A DNA stretch of 64,000 bases from Takifugu bimaculatus (lineage: Eukaryota > Chordata > Actinopteri > Tetraodontiformes > Tetraodontidae), in contig CP034984.1 of NCBI GenBank assembly GCA_004026145.2, positions 372,001 to 436,000 on the forward strand, given 5' to 3'. The translations under genes were made by a program, and so were the position numbers. Under the pieces are notes generated by a model that searched no databases, was not told where the DNA came from, and saw only the letters and a program-made list of their open reading frames with translations. This document shows positions 47,762 to 59,373 of this stretch, piece after piece (positions within the stretch are counted from its first letter, which is position 1; each line of letters opens with the position of its first letter).

Positions 47762-50492
47762 TACTAAGAGTGTTTGATGATTGCGCAACAACTGTAACGT
47801 GGGTTTATGTGGCGGATGGGAACAAAAGGCCCGGAAACGGCGCCGTTTCCTTCAGGTCGCTCTTGTGTAAACGGGATGTCAGATTTCTTTAAGCGGCTCA
47901 AAAGTATCGTCAGCACTAATCTGCGACAGCGTGGCGGTTAAACCGGATAAAACCGCCCGACAGAGCGAGAGCCCAGCCTTCCAACCTCTGTCACGCGGCA
48001 GTCTTTGTCTCCCCACCGACGTGGAAGCTCTCCGGTCCGAAACCCTTCTTTTCGAAAATTCGCCCGTTATTCAAACCCGCTAATTGCTGCTAGCAGGTTG
48101 GCTACGCGTCACGGAAGGCTTCAAGGCCTCTGCAGATGTCCGGATGGAAACTGCAGCAGATGCAGAAGCCGAGATGGAGGATTCAGGGCTGGCGAGAGCG
48201 GGAAGAGATGTGGAGATTGGGAGCGAGAGAGCCGTCGCATCACTTTTAACAACATTCTGGTGGCCCGTGGTGTATATAATTTAGTACGGTGACGCAATAG
48301 GAGATACTGGATTAAGCGAACCGTGTGGGAGGGAGCCTCAGACGCTCACACTCAGCACTCTTTTTGTCTGTCAGCGATTTGTATACACCCATGGTAAATG
48401 TAAAGATTTCCAGTTTTAACGGGGGGGTGTAGAGGTTATTGGTAAGCTTAGTGTCACATTCTTTCCCATCAATCTCATTGATCCCTGATGGGTCACCCTC
48501 TCGCCTAAACTATTTGCGGTTGTTAATGCTGCATTGATCGGTGACGATAGGATCCGTCTCCGCCGTGGTGAGACGGTGATCCGCCAGACCCTGAGCTGGA
48601 CCAGGTGCCTGATTCTGTCCCGTGCAGAGAGAAGCGAGCCCGAGAGGGTTTAGCGGACCCAGATAGCTCAGTCGTGAGTCGATGTGCAGAAGCGTAAACT
48701 CGTCCACCTGTTGGTTAGCTTTAGCGACCTCGGTGGCTAACGTCTTTACCACTGTCGTGGCGGGACGTAAAAGGTCGCGGCCCAAGCGAGCGTGCACTGG
48801 GTAATGGCGACGCCTCCCGCTGCTAGCTGATGGTAATAGCCTCATCCGTCTCGCTTTTGGATAAACCCGCCCAAACAGTGTCTGTTAACTGATAACGTTT
48901 AAATTACTTTAATTATGTTTTTATTCGATACGACTCCACTCGGTGCAGGAATATGTATCAGCTTGTCACAACGAAAGTTCATCCACATGCAAATGAAGGC
49001 CTCGGAGCTTTTGGAATTTAATATTCTCACACTATCGAGCAGAAAGATGTCTGACATTTTTATCAGCGATTTAATTAGAGCTAATTAAATATTGTCCCGC
49101 CGCTGAGAAGTGACTGGATGTTTTCCTTAATTAGCTCAAATCCTGGATAAACAAAGTCGCCTGGTTGTAATTAACAGTAACGCCGTCGCCTTAAACGGCT
49201 AAATTAGTCGTACAGATGAGTCCAAATAACAGCCGGGATCCCCCAGTTTACAGGCTGATATAAAAGGTCGCCGTCGCTCTGAAGCGGCTGTCAGCAGGAA
49301 GACATCAAAGCCGTCGTGCACACGCAGATTTTTTTCTTTGGGGACCTCCGTGGATTCTTCTCCGTTTGCCTGGTTTCTTTATTTTTCCCTGTGAGGCAGC
49401 ATCTGTTTCTGTATGCAGGAGCCGTGCGGCACGTATACCGACAGCATAGCCGCCATATGGCGCCGCCCTCAGCGTGCTAATCTCATCTGCATCCCTGAGT
49501 GTTTGTTTACTATCTGAAGAGCTCCTGGTGGAATTTACTGTTGTTGCTTAATGGTAGTTCTGAAGTTTAACACCCTGTTCAAATAAAGGCTGTCAACCGT
49601 GAGCCGATTCCGTCTCGGAAATGTCTTTGATGTTTCCCGCTCCTTTCTTTCTTCGTGCCGTTGACTTTATTTACGTCTCTTTCAACCATCACAGGCAATT
49701 ATCGAGTTCTAGTAATCGCGGCGACGGCTTGATTAATGGAAAAAGAAAATGAATATTTAATGGCGGCGGTCGTTAGCCGCACATCTGTTTTTCATTTCGC
49801 GTGTTTATTGTCCTGCAGGAGTTCCAGCAAGAGGATCTGAGAGGCGCTCGTCTCGTCATGGTCCCCTACCTTCGTGCACGCCTCTGCCTCTGCGTCTCCT
49901 GCCGTCCTCTAATGTGAGCATCTGTCTTCTGCAGCACGGCGCAGAGGCGTCCGTACTTCTGTCCTTCCGTCCGTTCTTTGTGCAGAAATCCCCAAAACAA
50001 CGGAGAAGAGGCAAAAAAGCTTCAAAGACATTTTATAAAGTCTGATAGCTGAACATTTTTCATGGCACTAAATGTTACAGGCGCATTTCTCTGCCTGTGA
50101 AATCAAAGCTGTTAGCTAAGCTAGCCCCTCCTGTCCGCTAACATAAGCTAGCTATTAGTTATCTGGCTCTAAATGAGCTGCAGTCCTGAAACAGGCTACA
50201 CTCGTTGCCATCTTCACGGCTGTTCTGTGGGTTCCTTCCTTTGATGTCCGGTCCAACCGTGACCACGAGGGCTGACTCCAGCGTAGCCGTGCAAGAAGTT
50301 TCAACGTGTTTCATCAGTTACGTTGCGTCACTCACATGAATTTGCTAATTCAGCCAACGCCGGTTATCTTAGCGGGCAGCACAGCCGACTTTTCTGGAGT
50401 TTAAACCGTATATTTGTGTCTAATAAGATCATTTCTCTCTCTCTCTCCTTTCTTTTATCTCCACCTGAAGGGTTTAATGGAGAGTTGGTCGA

Positions 50493-51180
50493 ATGTCAGC
50501 AGGAACTATCGTAATAGCCGGAGGAATTCTTGCCGGGGTGATACTGCTGTGCATCGTAGCAGTGCTCTGTTACTGTCGACTCCAGGTACAAACACGGGTT
50601 TGAAACTGAGGACTCTTGCTTCAAAAGGGCAAAAGAAGGTGGTGAAGCGGCACTTAAAGACAGGCGTATTTGGTGGGACCCTCTGTCCTTTGCTCTTGTT
50701 CTCATCAGTTCAAGCACACAGATAAGTGGGCGGGGCTATGGAGATGCTGTCTACCGCTAACATCTTCTTCTTCTTCTTCTTCTTCTTGGCCTTGGTTTGC
50801 AGTATTACTGCTGTAAGAAGAATGGTTCGGAGGTGGACGCGGGCCCGGCGGTGGCAGCAGACCCTCTCTCTCACTTCCCTTGCAACGCTTGCAACGCCCT
50901 CGCCATGGACGGCACGGCCATCAGCCCTGTCTCTTTGGATCAGCTGGACATGGGCCCCACCCACGAGCACTGCCCCACCTGCTCGCCGTACTCCCGCCGC
51001 TCAGGACCCGCAGACATGCGCAACGGAGGGGAGCGTCTGGGGTTCCACACCTACTATGAGAACCCGTCCGTCTCCCTACCGCTGTCTGCTAACCCGCAGG
51101 GCCCCGCCCCCTTGAGCTTCATTGGCCCCTCGGACCTGTTCCCTCCCCCGCCACCATGCTCGTACAGCACCGATGTCTGA
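50493..51180 (+). CDS. fam163a: FAM163A-like single-pass membrane protein, two coding exons
   Basis: Exons 50493-50585 (31 codons) and 50803-51180 join in phase 0 to give 156 aa. The N-terminus MSAGTIVIAGGILAGVILLC, followed by IVAVLCYCRLQ/YYCCKK, is the highly conserved FAM163 hydrophobic segment and cysteine cluster (residues about 5-38). The protein ends STDV, as FAM163A and B do. The middle (CNACNALAMDG; HCPTCSPYS; NGGERLGF) follows FAM163A rather than FAM163B. Molecular function is poorly known; human FAM163A was described as a neuroblastoma-associated protein. The intron is 217 bp with a CTT repeat just before its acceptor. The start is fixed by the family N-terminus. Confidence 0.9.
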
Positions 51181-52701
51181 CCGCTGCTGCACCGTCCCGA
51201 CAAACGCACGTATACCGAATTATTCAGACACACTCGCACATGTCAGATAACGACAATATGAGCACGTGAGCGTTCAGGACCGTATCCAGGAGTGTTTACC
51301 CAGATCCTGTGTGTGCACACCTGGACAATAGCGACGGGGAAATGGACAGAGAGGCTCTGGACCTGGGGGGGCTCACGTTTGATCAGAATATCACTGCTGT
51401 GAGAGCCTGTGGGGGCTGAGGCCTCGTCGTGGTGACCGCCCCCGTGTGGCCACCAGCGGTACTGCGCAGGGGATTGTCGAGTGTTCTTCGTTGGTGCTCG
51501 TTATTAATCACACAGATGATAGAAATTAGATATTTAGTAAAGTAAAATTAATACATTCCTATGTTACATAGATATCAGCTCCAGCTGGGATGTTATGTAG
51601 GAAAATGTCAGCGTATTTAGCATGTTTGGGCCTGGGGGGGTTGGTTTGTTTGTTTTGTTGCTATGATGGTGGTGATAATGCAACTTTTGAGCTTTTGCCC
51701 ATCATCTCGATTGTTACATTTTCTGAAATTGGGTCAAGAATTATACCAACCTGAGAATTTGGGAGTCGAGTGAGGCTTCCGGTCTCACGCCCAACTTGTC
51801 CCCTAAACGACCATAACTTGTTCACAGGACACCTGAGCCTACGAACAGTGACAGGGGTTAATAACAGTGTTATAAACATATGTAGCTGGAACACAAACTG
51901 CAGTTTGGGCGTCATAAAATCCATCTAAATTCACTGGCTGAGTGTGTCATTTACATTGGTACTCATCAAATGTTTGTGAAGACACTCAGGAAGCTTTTTT
52001 TTAAACATCTTAAAGTGTCAACGGGGGCGTCGTTTGACACGTTAGCGCCTCAACAAGCTTTGGCATCTGAGCCGGGGGTGAGAACAGCGCTCCCGTCACT
52101 CCACAGGTATCGCGGTGGTATCGAGAAAAGCTGCGTCAGTATCGCCTGTTTGTCGTTGTAAATATCTCTACAGGTGTAACTCATCTTTTGTCTCCTGCAT
52201 AAGCGACACAAGAGCTGAGAGGTGGCCTCTGCAGCTCATGGACCCCCCCCCAACTTCATCTACATGAGGGCTAGCAATTTTACTGTTCTTACCGTTGTCG
52301 CTGCTGGAGTTCCGTCGTGAATGACACACGAATAACGGGGAGTTTTAAGCATTTTTGTGTGATTGTTGAGGTTTCAGGGTGACAGAAAAGCTTGCGTTGC
52401 CGCCTGTGTCGACCTCCAGCCGGCTGGTGTCGTATGGTCGAGGGCTGGAGGTCAGTTCTGGCGTCTTCCCTAGAACTCTGTGTTCTCTCCTATACCCACA
52501 GTGAGGAGATGCAGTGTTGTTCCGCAGTATTTGCCTGATTCTTTACAGTATATTTCTATGTTTTTAAGGAATGTCAGGTTTACAGTGTGTTATGGACTTT
52601 TTCACGTCTGATCTCATGACGACCTCAGAAAAGAGGAACAAAAACATCAGAAATTCACCTTCGAATACTGTTTAAATTAGCGAAATGTGGTTAATAGAAG
52701 C

Positions 52702-52707
52702 AATAAA
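52702..52707 (+). terminator. Putative fam163a polyadenylation signal
   Basis: A canonical AATAAA 1.5 kb after the stop codon and the best placed plus-strand signal before the next gene. Confidence 0.4.
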
Positions 52708-53873
52708 GAGATATTTATTCAGTGTATGTTGAAACCACGGTGCTCCCGCTCTGCTGGGGGACGTCATTTTCATGTCGCACTCATCTTGTTTTTAGGTTTT
52801 ATTCAGAATTGTGAGCTGAAATTTACCCAGAATGTTCGGAGGGTTTTGTAGCTACCCTGCATCGGTGTTCACAAAGACTTTAAACTCACCACAAACCCTG
52901 AGCAGAACTCTCATTTCTTCGTTTTGTCAGAATTTGTATTTTTAAAAGCACTCCAAACTATTTCTCTTTTAACCTGAGTGAAAGTGTGAAAAATACACAA
53001 TTATTCACAAAATGTTCCTTTGTTTCGGGAATAAATGTTTCTAGCTGCCTGGAAGTTTTTTTCTCTCATGTGATTCAGAAAAAATGTACAAGTTGTTGAA
53101 ATCTCAGAGAAAATGAAAGTAAAACTAAACGGAGAGAAACCACACGCACGCACACACACGCACACACACACACTAAAAAAAGCAAGAGGAAGAATAAAAA
53201 TAAAACTCAGAGGTTTCCAAAAAATAGAACTAATGGGAAATTGTGCTGGTTTCATTTAATACTTAATTATCATCTCATTATTTTGAACAATATTTGATAA
53301 CATTTACTCTCATTCATGAATCAGGACAAATGCATTTTTCAGAGTTTTGTTTTAATTTTCCTTCATTCAAATTAAGCCAAAGTTTGATTTTCTTTTGTAA
53401 AAATGTTTTTATTGCCACAAAATCTATCAATCACACAAGCAGAAGTTCACTTTTCATATTTTAACACCCTTAAATAGCATTTCTCAACAATATCGGGGAA
53501 TCTCTATCTTTGCACCTGTGTGCAGTTACCTGTCCCACAGGCGGGTGTCGCTTCCAGGTGGATGCTCACCCTCCCCGCGCTGATATTCACCCACTCTACC
53601 TGCTGGACCTGTTTGGTCTCCCCCTGGGGTGCTCAGCCGGTGACGGTATCATACAGACGGGCCTGGATTCCTCCGACAGCCCCGGGGTGAAATCTCATAA
53701 ATATGACACATTTAACAGCCGCCAGTCTCGCGGTTTCACACACGTTGTGTGTGTCTGTGTGGTGGGTATGTGGTGGGGGATGAGGGTGTGAAAATGAAGG
53801 AAGATCCGATGAAAGTAGCAGATAAATCAAAATCAGACAAGGTTAATTCACTGATGAGACTCAAGATCAGTAG

Positions 53874-53874
<1 letters not shown>

Positions 53875-53929
<55 letters not shown>
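53875..53929 (+). repeat. (TG)n microsatellite
   Basis: A nearly pure run of about 27 TG units, 0.6 kb upstream of the rabgap1l-like start codon. Confidence 0.95.
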
Positions 53930-53931
<2 letters not shown>

Positions 53932-54403
53932 CCAATATATATTGAGTACCAACATATTCTACCAGCAAAGCAAGGACATTTTTGTGGGTCAATTTTGGCT
54001 GGTCAGGTTAGCGTTGGGGCTGGGGGGGTGGGGAGCTTTCGTAGACCTAATGCATTGCCTCTATGAAAGCCCATACAGATGGAAATACGAGTCTGTGTGT
54101 GTGTGTGTGTGTGTGGAGGGGGGGTTGTGGGTGTGCGTTGTGTTGTGTTGTGATAAAGGTCAGCGTGGTGGGTGTGTCCCAGGTTGTTGTTCTCTAACAA
54201 ATTTATAAACCCTGCAGAACCTGTTGCTGCTGATTAACCTGTAACTCCCTCTCTCTCCTGACACGCCGTCTTTTTCTCATTCAGGTCTTTAGTCCAGTTA
54301 TAGAAAGCCTCACCTGTGTGACACTCTCGCTCTCGAATTTCCGTGTGTTTCGGACTTGGACTTTGTCATTTCCTGTTTGCCGGATAGACGCCTCGCTTGC
54401 ATC

Positions 54404-54439
54404 ATGGCGCGACAAGAACAAGACTTACACCTGAGCTGA
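54404..54439 (+). other. Upstream ORF in the rabgap1l-like leader
   Basis: ATGGCGCGACAAG... encodes 11 codons and a TGA, out of frame with the main start and ending 101 bp before it. The main frame is open upstream but has no ATG until 54541. If this leader is transcribed, the uORF could reduce initiation at 54541. Its presence in the mRNA is assumed, not shown. Confidence 0.45.
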
Positions 54440-54540
54440 CTTTTCCCAGCGTCTTTGAACGTCCCGCTAGGACAGCTCAGACCAAACCTCCCCTACTCCG
54501 AGCGGCAGTGAGACCCTTGGGCGCCGCTGAACTGGGCAAG

Positions 54541-56967
54541 ATGATGGAGGACGTTTCAATGCAGTGTGACATCTACGACATGGACCAGATGAGCGAGGAG
54601 GAGATCCTGGCCTGTCTTGTGGCTGACACGGAGCCTAAATTCACAGTAAGGCCTTTTGGGTCACACTGATTCAGTTTAGACTGGCCCCTCAGGCCGCTTT
54701 GGTGCACAACAGCTCGTATTAACAGCTCGATAAGAAGACTATAAATCTATAAATGGTGTTGTGACATAATCATTAGCTGCAGCTGCCCGAGAGAGAGAGA
54801 AAAAAAAGTTGATTTAAGTTATATTTTCTATTTTATTGATTTAAAATTGCCCCAGGTCCAGATAGAAAATGTAATTTGCTCCATGCTTGGACCTTAAGCC
54901 ACTATTTGAGGGATGTAGTGTCATATATTGGGTTTTTTTCCAAAGCAAAGTGTAATATTTGGTTCAAATTTGCCTTACAATATCAAAAATGAGTTAGACC
55001 GAGCCATAAACTGCTGCACACTGTAACTCCAAACACATTCAGAAAGAAAAGAACCAAAGTATGATTGCCCGTTTTAGATAGTTCAGATATGGAAAATTGC
55101 AGCTTCAGGCTTTTAAAAAGCCCTCCCCTCCTCTATTGTTCACTCTTGTTTGCTAAATTTTCACACCACCAGTGTTTTATAAGCTCGTCTTATCTCGCTC
55201 TTATCCCCATCTCCATCTCTTTTCTGGGGCCTGTTCTTCATTTGTCACGCTCTCACCGCATCTGGCAACAGATCAGTTTGGGGAGATGATTGCTTTCTCT
55301 GGCTCGCTCAAACGTGACATTACTGGGTTTTATCGGACTCGTTATCTCCTCCCTCAGGTCCCGTCGAAGAAAGCCAAACTGAAGGAAAGCCTGCTTCAAA
55401 TAATGGATGATGAAAAAGACTGCTTGGATAAATACCTGGTCAGAGAGCTCCCCTTCGTCTTGGAGCCATATTTGGTTGCTGTTTTTGAAATTAAGCTGAG
55501 TCCGTGTTTTACAGAAGGAGAACCGCCAACTCCAGCAGGCTAGTCTACGCCTGGAGCAGGAGAACGACAGACTGGCTCATAAGCTGATAACCAGCAAGGT
55601 TGCTCTGAGGAGAGCGTTGGACAAGGTTGGCGGCTGCTTCCCTGAAGAATGGCCTCTGAGGGGTTGATAGAATGGGACTACGACTCCTCTGAAAATTCAG
55701 TTTTGGTCAATGTAATTAGCAGGAATTTAGGATGAACTTCTCAGTAGTCTGAACATGAGAAAGGGGGCAAAGCTCCAAACTCAAGCATGGCACAGAGGGG
55801 GCAGGGCTAAAGCAGAGTCACACATACAGTTCATGGAATAACTGATAAAACAAGCCTTTATGTTTTTGCTGCAACTGAAATGCTCATTTCAGACCGAGGA
55901 CCGAGTGGACGAACTGTCCAAAGAAGTCCAGCGAGTCAGACACCGGCTGCAGGCCACAGAGGAGGAGAAGAGAGGGAAAGAGGAGGAGGCTCAGATGGTA
56001 CATGTTTCAATCTTGTGATGGCGTGACAGCATTTCTCCATGGTGACCAGTTATCCCTGATGTCATTCCCTCCCCTGGAACAGCTCAAGGAGGTGTTTCGG
56101 AGGGAGCTGGAGAAGGCAGAGCAGGAGGCCCGGCGGTCCTCCGTCATCATCGCGGACTACAAACAGGTGTGACCTTCAGGAGTTTCAGAAAGGCGTAAGA
56201 AAGTAGGGCTGGCTAACGCTGGTGACGCTCCTTCTCCTGCGCAGATCTGCTCCCAGCTGACAAACCGCCTGGAGCGGCAGGAGGCGGCCCATCGAGAGCA
56301 GATGGACTCCTTCAAGGTGAGAACTCGGCCTCCCTGAATTCTAATGTCCCGTGTGTGCAGAATAACAACTGCATCTCTATCTCTTCCTGCCCAGGCTGCG
56401 GCCATGGCCTGTCCTCGCTGCCAACACCTCACAGAGTCAGCTGGTCCACCGACGGCAGCTCAGGACTCAGAGGACCGCGAGGTGAAGTGCAACAAGGATA
56501 GACCACAACAGGTGGAGCAGAAGAGGGACACCCAGGAGGAGGAGGAGTCCCTGAAGGCTCAGCTCAGGGAGCTGGAACAGGATTTGGCGCAGACCAAACT
56601 CAAGATGGTGGAGGCCAGGTGTAAGATCCAGGTCAGTGCAAAGAGAGGGGAATCTGAGCATTTGATGGGATCTCTGCGATCTAGAGATCATGTGTGATAG
56701 ATTGGTCATGCTGATTACTGCTTGGCGCAGGAGCTGGAGCACGAGAAGGGGATCCTGGCCAACGACCTCCAGGAAGCAAAGAACAGCTGGATCAGCAAGG
56801 CCTTCACCTCCCTGCGGACCTCCAGTGGACCAGGCCTTCACAGCATGAGCATACACAGAGACGGTGTCCCCTCGCTGGGCTTGAACTTACACGGCGGCTC
56901 CATCTCTGGATGGAGCGGCAAGAAGTTTTCATGGCCTCACAAAGAGAACCGGGGCAACGTGTCGTAG
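54541..56967 (+). CDS. rabgap1l: RABGAP1L-like short form, coiled-coil only
   Basis: Eight exons: 54541-54645, 55358-55438, 55515-55625, 55893-55997, 56083-56166, 56245-56316, 56395-56631 and 56731-56967, all phase 0 with GT-AG borders; 343 aa. From VPSKKAKLKE onward the protein follows the C-terminus of RABGAP1L: KENRQLQ, LEQENDRLAH, LKEVFRRELEKAE, ADYKQICSQLTNRLE, MACPRCQH, LAQTKLKMVEARCKIQELEH and AKNSWISKAF. It is mostly coiled coil with one CxxC pair. It lacks the PTB and TBC (Rab-GAP) domains, so it cannot itself be a GAP; a scaffold or dimerising role is inference. The unique first exon (MMEDVSMQCDIY) makes it an equivalent of the human 'isoform 10'-type product, or of fish rabgap1l2. 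A good AATAAA lies at 57135-57140. Confidence 0.85.
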
Positions 56968-57134
56968 CTTGTCGTAAACGTTCCAGATGGATAAATACGG
57001 TTTGGCCTCTGTCATTTATGCACTAGAGGGCAGTGTGGGAGCTCGTGACAAGCATAACCGGTTCTGATTGATACTGTATGCATGAAGGTCTGCTGCTACG
57101 TTCTGTATTTTATTTGTACATATTTGAAAGTTTC

Positions 57135-57140
57135 AATAAA
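57135..57140 (+). terminator. Polyadenylation signal of the rabgap1l-like gene
   Basis: AATAAA 168 bp after the stop codon, before the ebi3 start at 57461. Confidence 0.6.
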
Positions 57141-57460
57141 TCAAGCGTAACGCTTATTTGGTTATGACAGAACAAAAGTTGACAATTTACCGCACTGGTG
57201 ACGTATAGAAAGGGTTCTTTTCCTATGACACAACAAATCGATTCTTCCTCTTTCACCGCTACCACAAGTAGCTTTTAAAGAACCGAGCAGCTGCCGCTGA
57301 AAGCCACAGAGGAGCGGACCTCAGCGAACTCTGTTATCTCTGAACTTCGGCGTCGCAGGATCCAGCCAGCCAGTAAAGGAAGAAACAGAGCGAAGAGCAG
57401 CGCATATAAAACAGTTACTCGGTAGCCACAGAGGAGTCGGGTCAGGCAACAGGGGCTGCG

Positions 57461-58101
57461 ATGATTGGGTGGACCACTCTGGCTCTCCTCACGTGTGTCC
57501 TCAGAGGAGACGCGCTGGACCTGCTGAGGGCAGCTGCAACACCAGGGAGTGAGTATCAGAGGCATCTCAGTAGCTTTACTCAGGAGATGGAGCTTGAGGT
57601 CAGAAACATTCAGATCTGCTAAATGTCCTGTCCACCCTCTGAAACACATCCAGCAGCAAAAACCTGCGTCTGCAGCAACGGCTCATAAATGTTCATCTTA
57701 TGTAACAGTGTAAATGCAAGATGGGACTTTTTCCTGTATATTCTGCCTTTCCCAGGTTTATAATTGTACTATTAGAATGATCAGACTGGACTCTGATTAT
57801 TTTGAAGCACTTATATCTCCTTCCATTCATCTTAGTTGCTAAAATGCATGATTAGTACATGTTAACATGTTTCATGCCACAATAAACATGTATAACACAG
57901 AAAACTGATTGTTTTTTATTGTTTTGAGGTCCTGGGGGGCATCATGGTCCAGATCCACCCCCTGTTCCCAAAGTGCACTGCTGGTGCGTCAGTTATCCAA
58001 ATGCAACGATCTGCTCCTGGCCCGAACCATCTCACTCCCCCCTGACACACTACGTCGCCACCTGCAGGTAACTATGAAAGAGCCTAATCGAACCGTTCAT
58101 T

Positions 58102-58161
<60 letters not shown>

Positions 58162-59194
58162 CGCTATCTAATGGAGACCAGAATACACGACCAGAATAAA
58201 CGTGTGTTTGTGTGTGATGGTCAGAGAGAGACACACAGAGTCTGTGGTCAAGACGTGTCATCTGGTCCAGCCTGGCTCTTCATCATCAGCCCTCAGTTCG
58301 TCCTCCTCATCAGAACGGGTACCTGCTTTGTTTTAACACTACGATGACAAACAGAACCTTAAAACGTCTTAAAATCATAGTCAGATTCTTTGCTATTTGA
58401 GTGATGAACTATTTGTTGGTTGCTGCTTCATCTCGTAGCGTGGCAGCATGAATACATATGAAGGAATTGCTGTTATCTGTCTTTTCTTCAGCGGTGGTTC
58501 TGTCACCTGCCCAACCTGAAGCTTTTCACAGATTACATCATCAACATCACGGCTATTGGCGCAGACAAGAGCAGCTCCTATCTGTCCAGCTTCATGTTGG
58601 AGGACATATGTGAGACAAATAATCCAGAAGCACTGAAGGAGAAATTAGCTTCAAATAATTCACCGTTCTTTGTGTTTTTGCAGTAAAACCAGATCCTCCA
58701 GTCAATGTCCAGGTTTCCTTGAGTGCTAAAAACCTGTGGGTGAGTTGGTCTCCTCCCCCAACCTGGGGTAATATGGACATCCTTCCACTGAAATACCACA
58801 TCAAGTACCAGTGGACCGTCAGGGGAATTCACAAATCTGTCACAGTAAGCAGTTTTAATCACACACACAAGCTTTAGGGGAACCCCATCAAATCTTTTTT
58901 TAAAAAAAGTCCCATTGTGGGAATCTGCTTTCTTTTACATTTGAAATTGCTCATAAGGTTTTTTTGTTTAACACCCGGAGCACCTGATCACAGGAAGCAC
59001 ATTCACTCAAACTTCCTATCCGTTTTCTCCTCCAGCTGGGTCCGTTTGAGAGCACCACGGTCAACCTCAAGGAACTGACAGGAACCAGGAGATCCTACCT
59101 GTTCCAGGTGTGTGCAAAAGAGCTGCTGGGTCTGGGCAAGTGCAGCAACTGGAGCTCCCCTGTGAAAATCACTTTACCCAAAAGCAATCTGTAG
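57461..59194 (+). CDS. ebi3: EBI3 / IL-27 subunit beta, six coding exons
   Basis: A soluble class I cytokine-receptor-like subunit; in mammals it pairs with p28 (IL-27) or p35 (IL-35). Exons 57461-57548, 57929-58067, 58225-58318, 58492-58609, 58684-58844 and 59036-59194 join with consistent phases to give 252 aa (human 229). A signal peptide occupies about residues 1-18. The first fibronectin III domain has HCWCVSYPNATICSW with the class I C-x-W signature and an N-glycosylation site. The second starts at KPDPPVNV, has WVSWSPP and LKYHIKY, and ends CSNWSSPV, a degenerate WSXWS box. There is no transmembrane segment, as expected for EBI3. Intron 2 carries a long TG tract. The gene starts about 320 bp after the preceding polyA signal. 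AATAAA at 59296-59301 is the likely 3' end. Confidence 0.93.
58104..58158 (+). repeat. (TG)n in ebi3 intron 2
   Basis: About 27 TG units beginning 37 bp after the exon 2 donor, within a 157-bp intron, so the repeat makes up about a third of the intron. Confidence 0.95.
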
Positions 59195-59295
59195 AAAATC
59201 GCTTTGCTTTCTGTTGGTTCTACCAAGGAAACCTGGAGTAAAGTCTCAAAGCCACTGTTAACAGAGGTGCTAATATCAATATTTATTTATAGAGA

Positions 59296-59301
59296 AATAA
59301 A
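59296..59301 (+). terminator. ebi3 polyadenylation signal
   Basis: AATAAA 102 bp after the ebi3 stop, in the narrow gap before the stop of the convergent odf3l2-like gene. Confidence 0.6.
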
Positions 59302-59337
59302 AGGATTTTTTTTGGTAACTCTTGGTTTGTTTTTGGT

Positions 59338-59343
59338 TTTATT
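59338..59343 (-). terminator. odf3l2-like polyadenylation signal
   Basis: AATAAA on the minus strand, 31 bp past the odf3l2-like stop. A second copy lies at 59282-59287. Both fall within the ebi3 3' region. Confidence 0.5.
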
Positions 59344-59373
59344 GTTAAAAAGGTAGAAAAAAAACCCCTACAA

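Larger units (their letters stand above)
40843..50492. other. Gene-poor interval between nrdc and fam163a
   Basis: 9.6 kb with no exon I can support. It contains a tRNA-derived SINE (about 42360-42590), a GC-box/CpG cluster (about 43790-44170), the 0.9-kb pyrimidine tract (about 45080-45950), a poly-T run near 46707-46727 and a MITE (47121-47761). The long Ser/Pro/Leu reading frames at 44850-45984 and Arg/Glu frames on the opposite strand come from the pyrimidine tract. Confidence 0.65.
51181..54540. other. fam163a 3' UTR and rabgap1l-like 5' flank
   Basis: The first 1.5 kb is probably the fam163a 3' UTR, ending near the AATAAA at 52702-52707. The rest is AT-rich and holds a CA run (about 53145-53173), a GC-rich patch (53510-53700), a long pure TG run (53875-53929) and another TG run (54093-54114). 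Nothing with coding evidence is visible; in particular there is no TBC-domain exon upstream of the rabgap1l-like gene. Confidence 0.6.

Noticed and set aside
53510..53791. 93-codon frame in a GC-rich patch upstream of the rabgap1l-like gene
   Set aside because: It shows no recognisable similarity, runs into a TG repeat at its end and has no clear splice partners.
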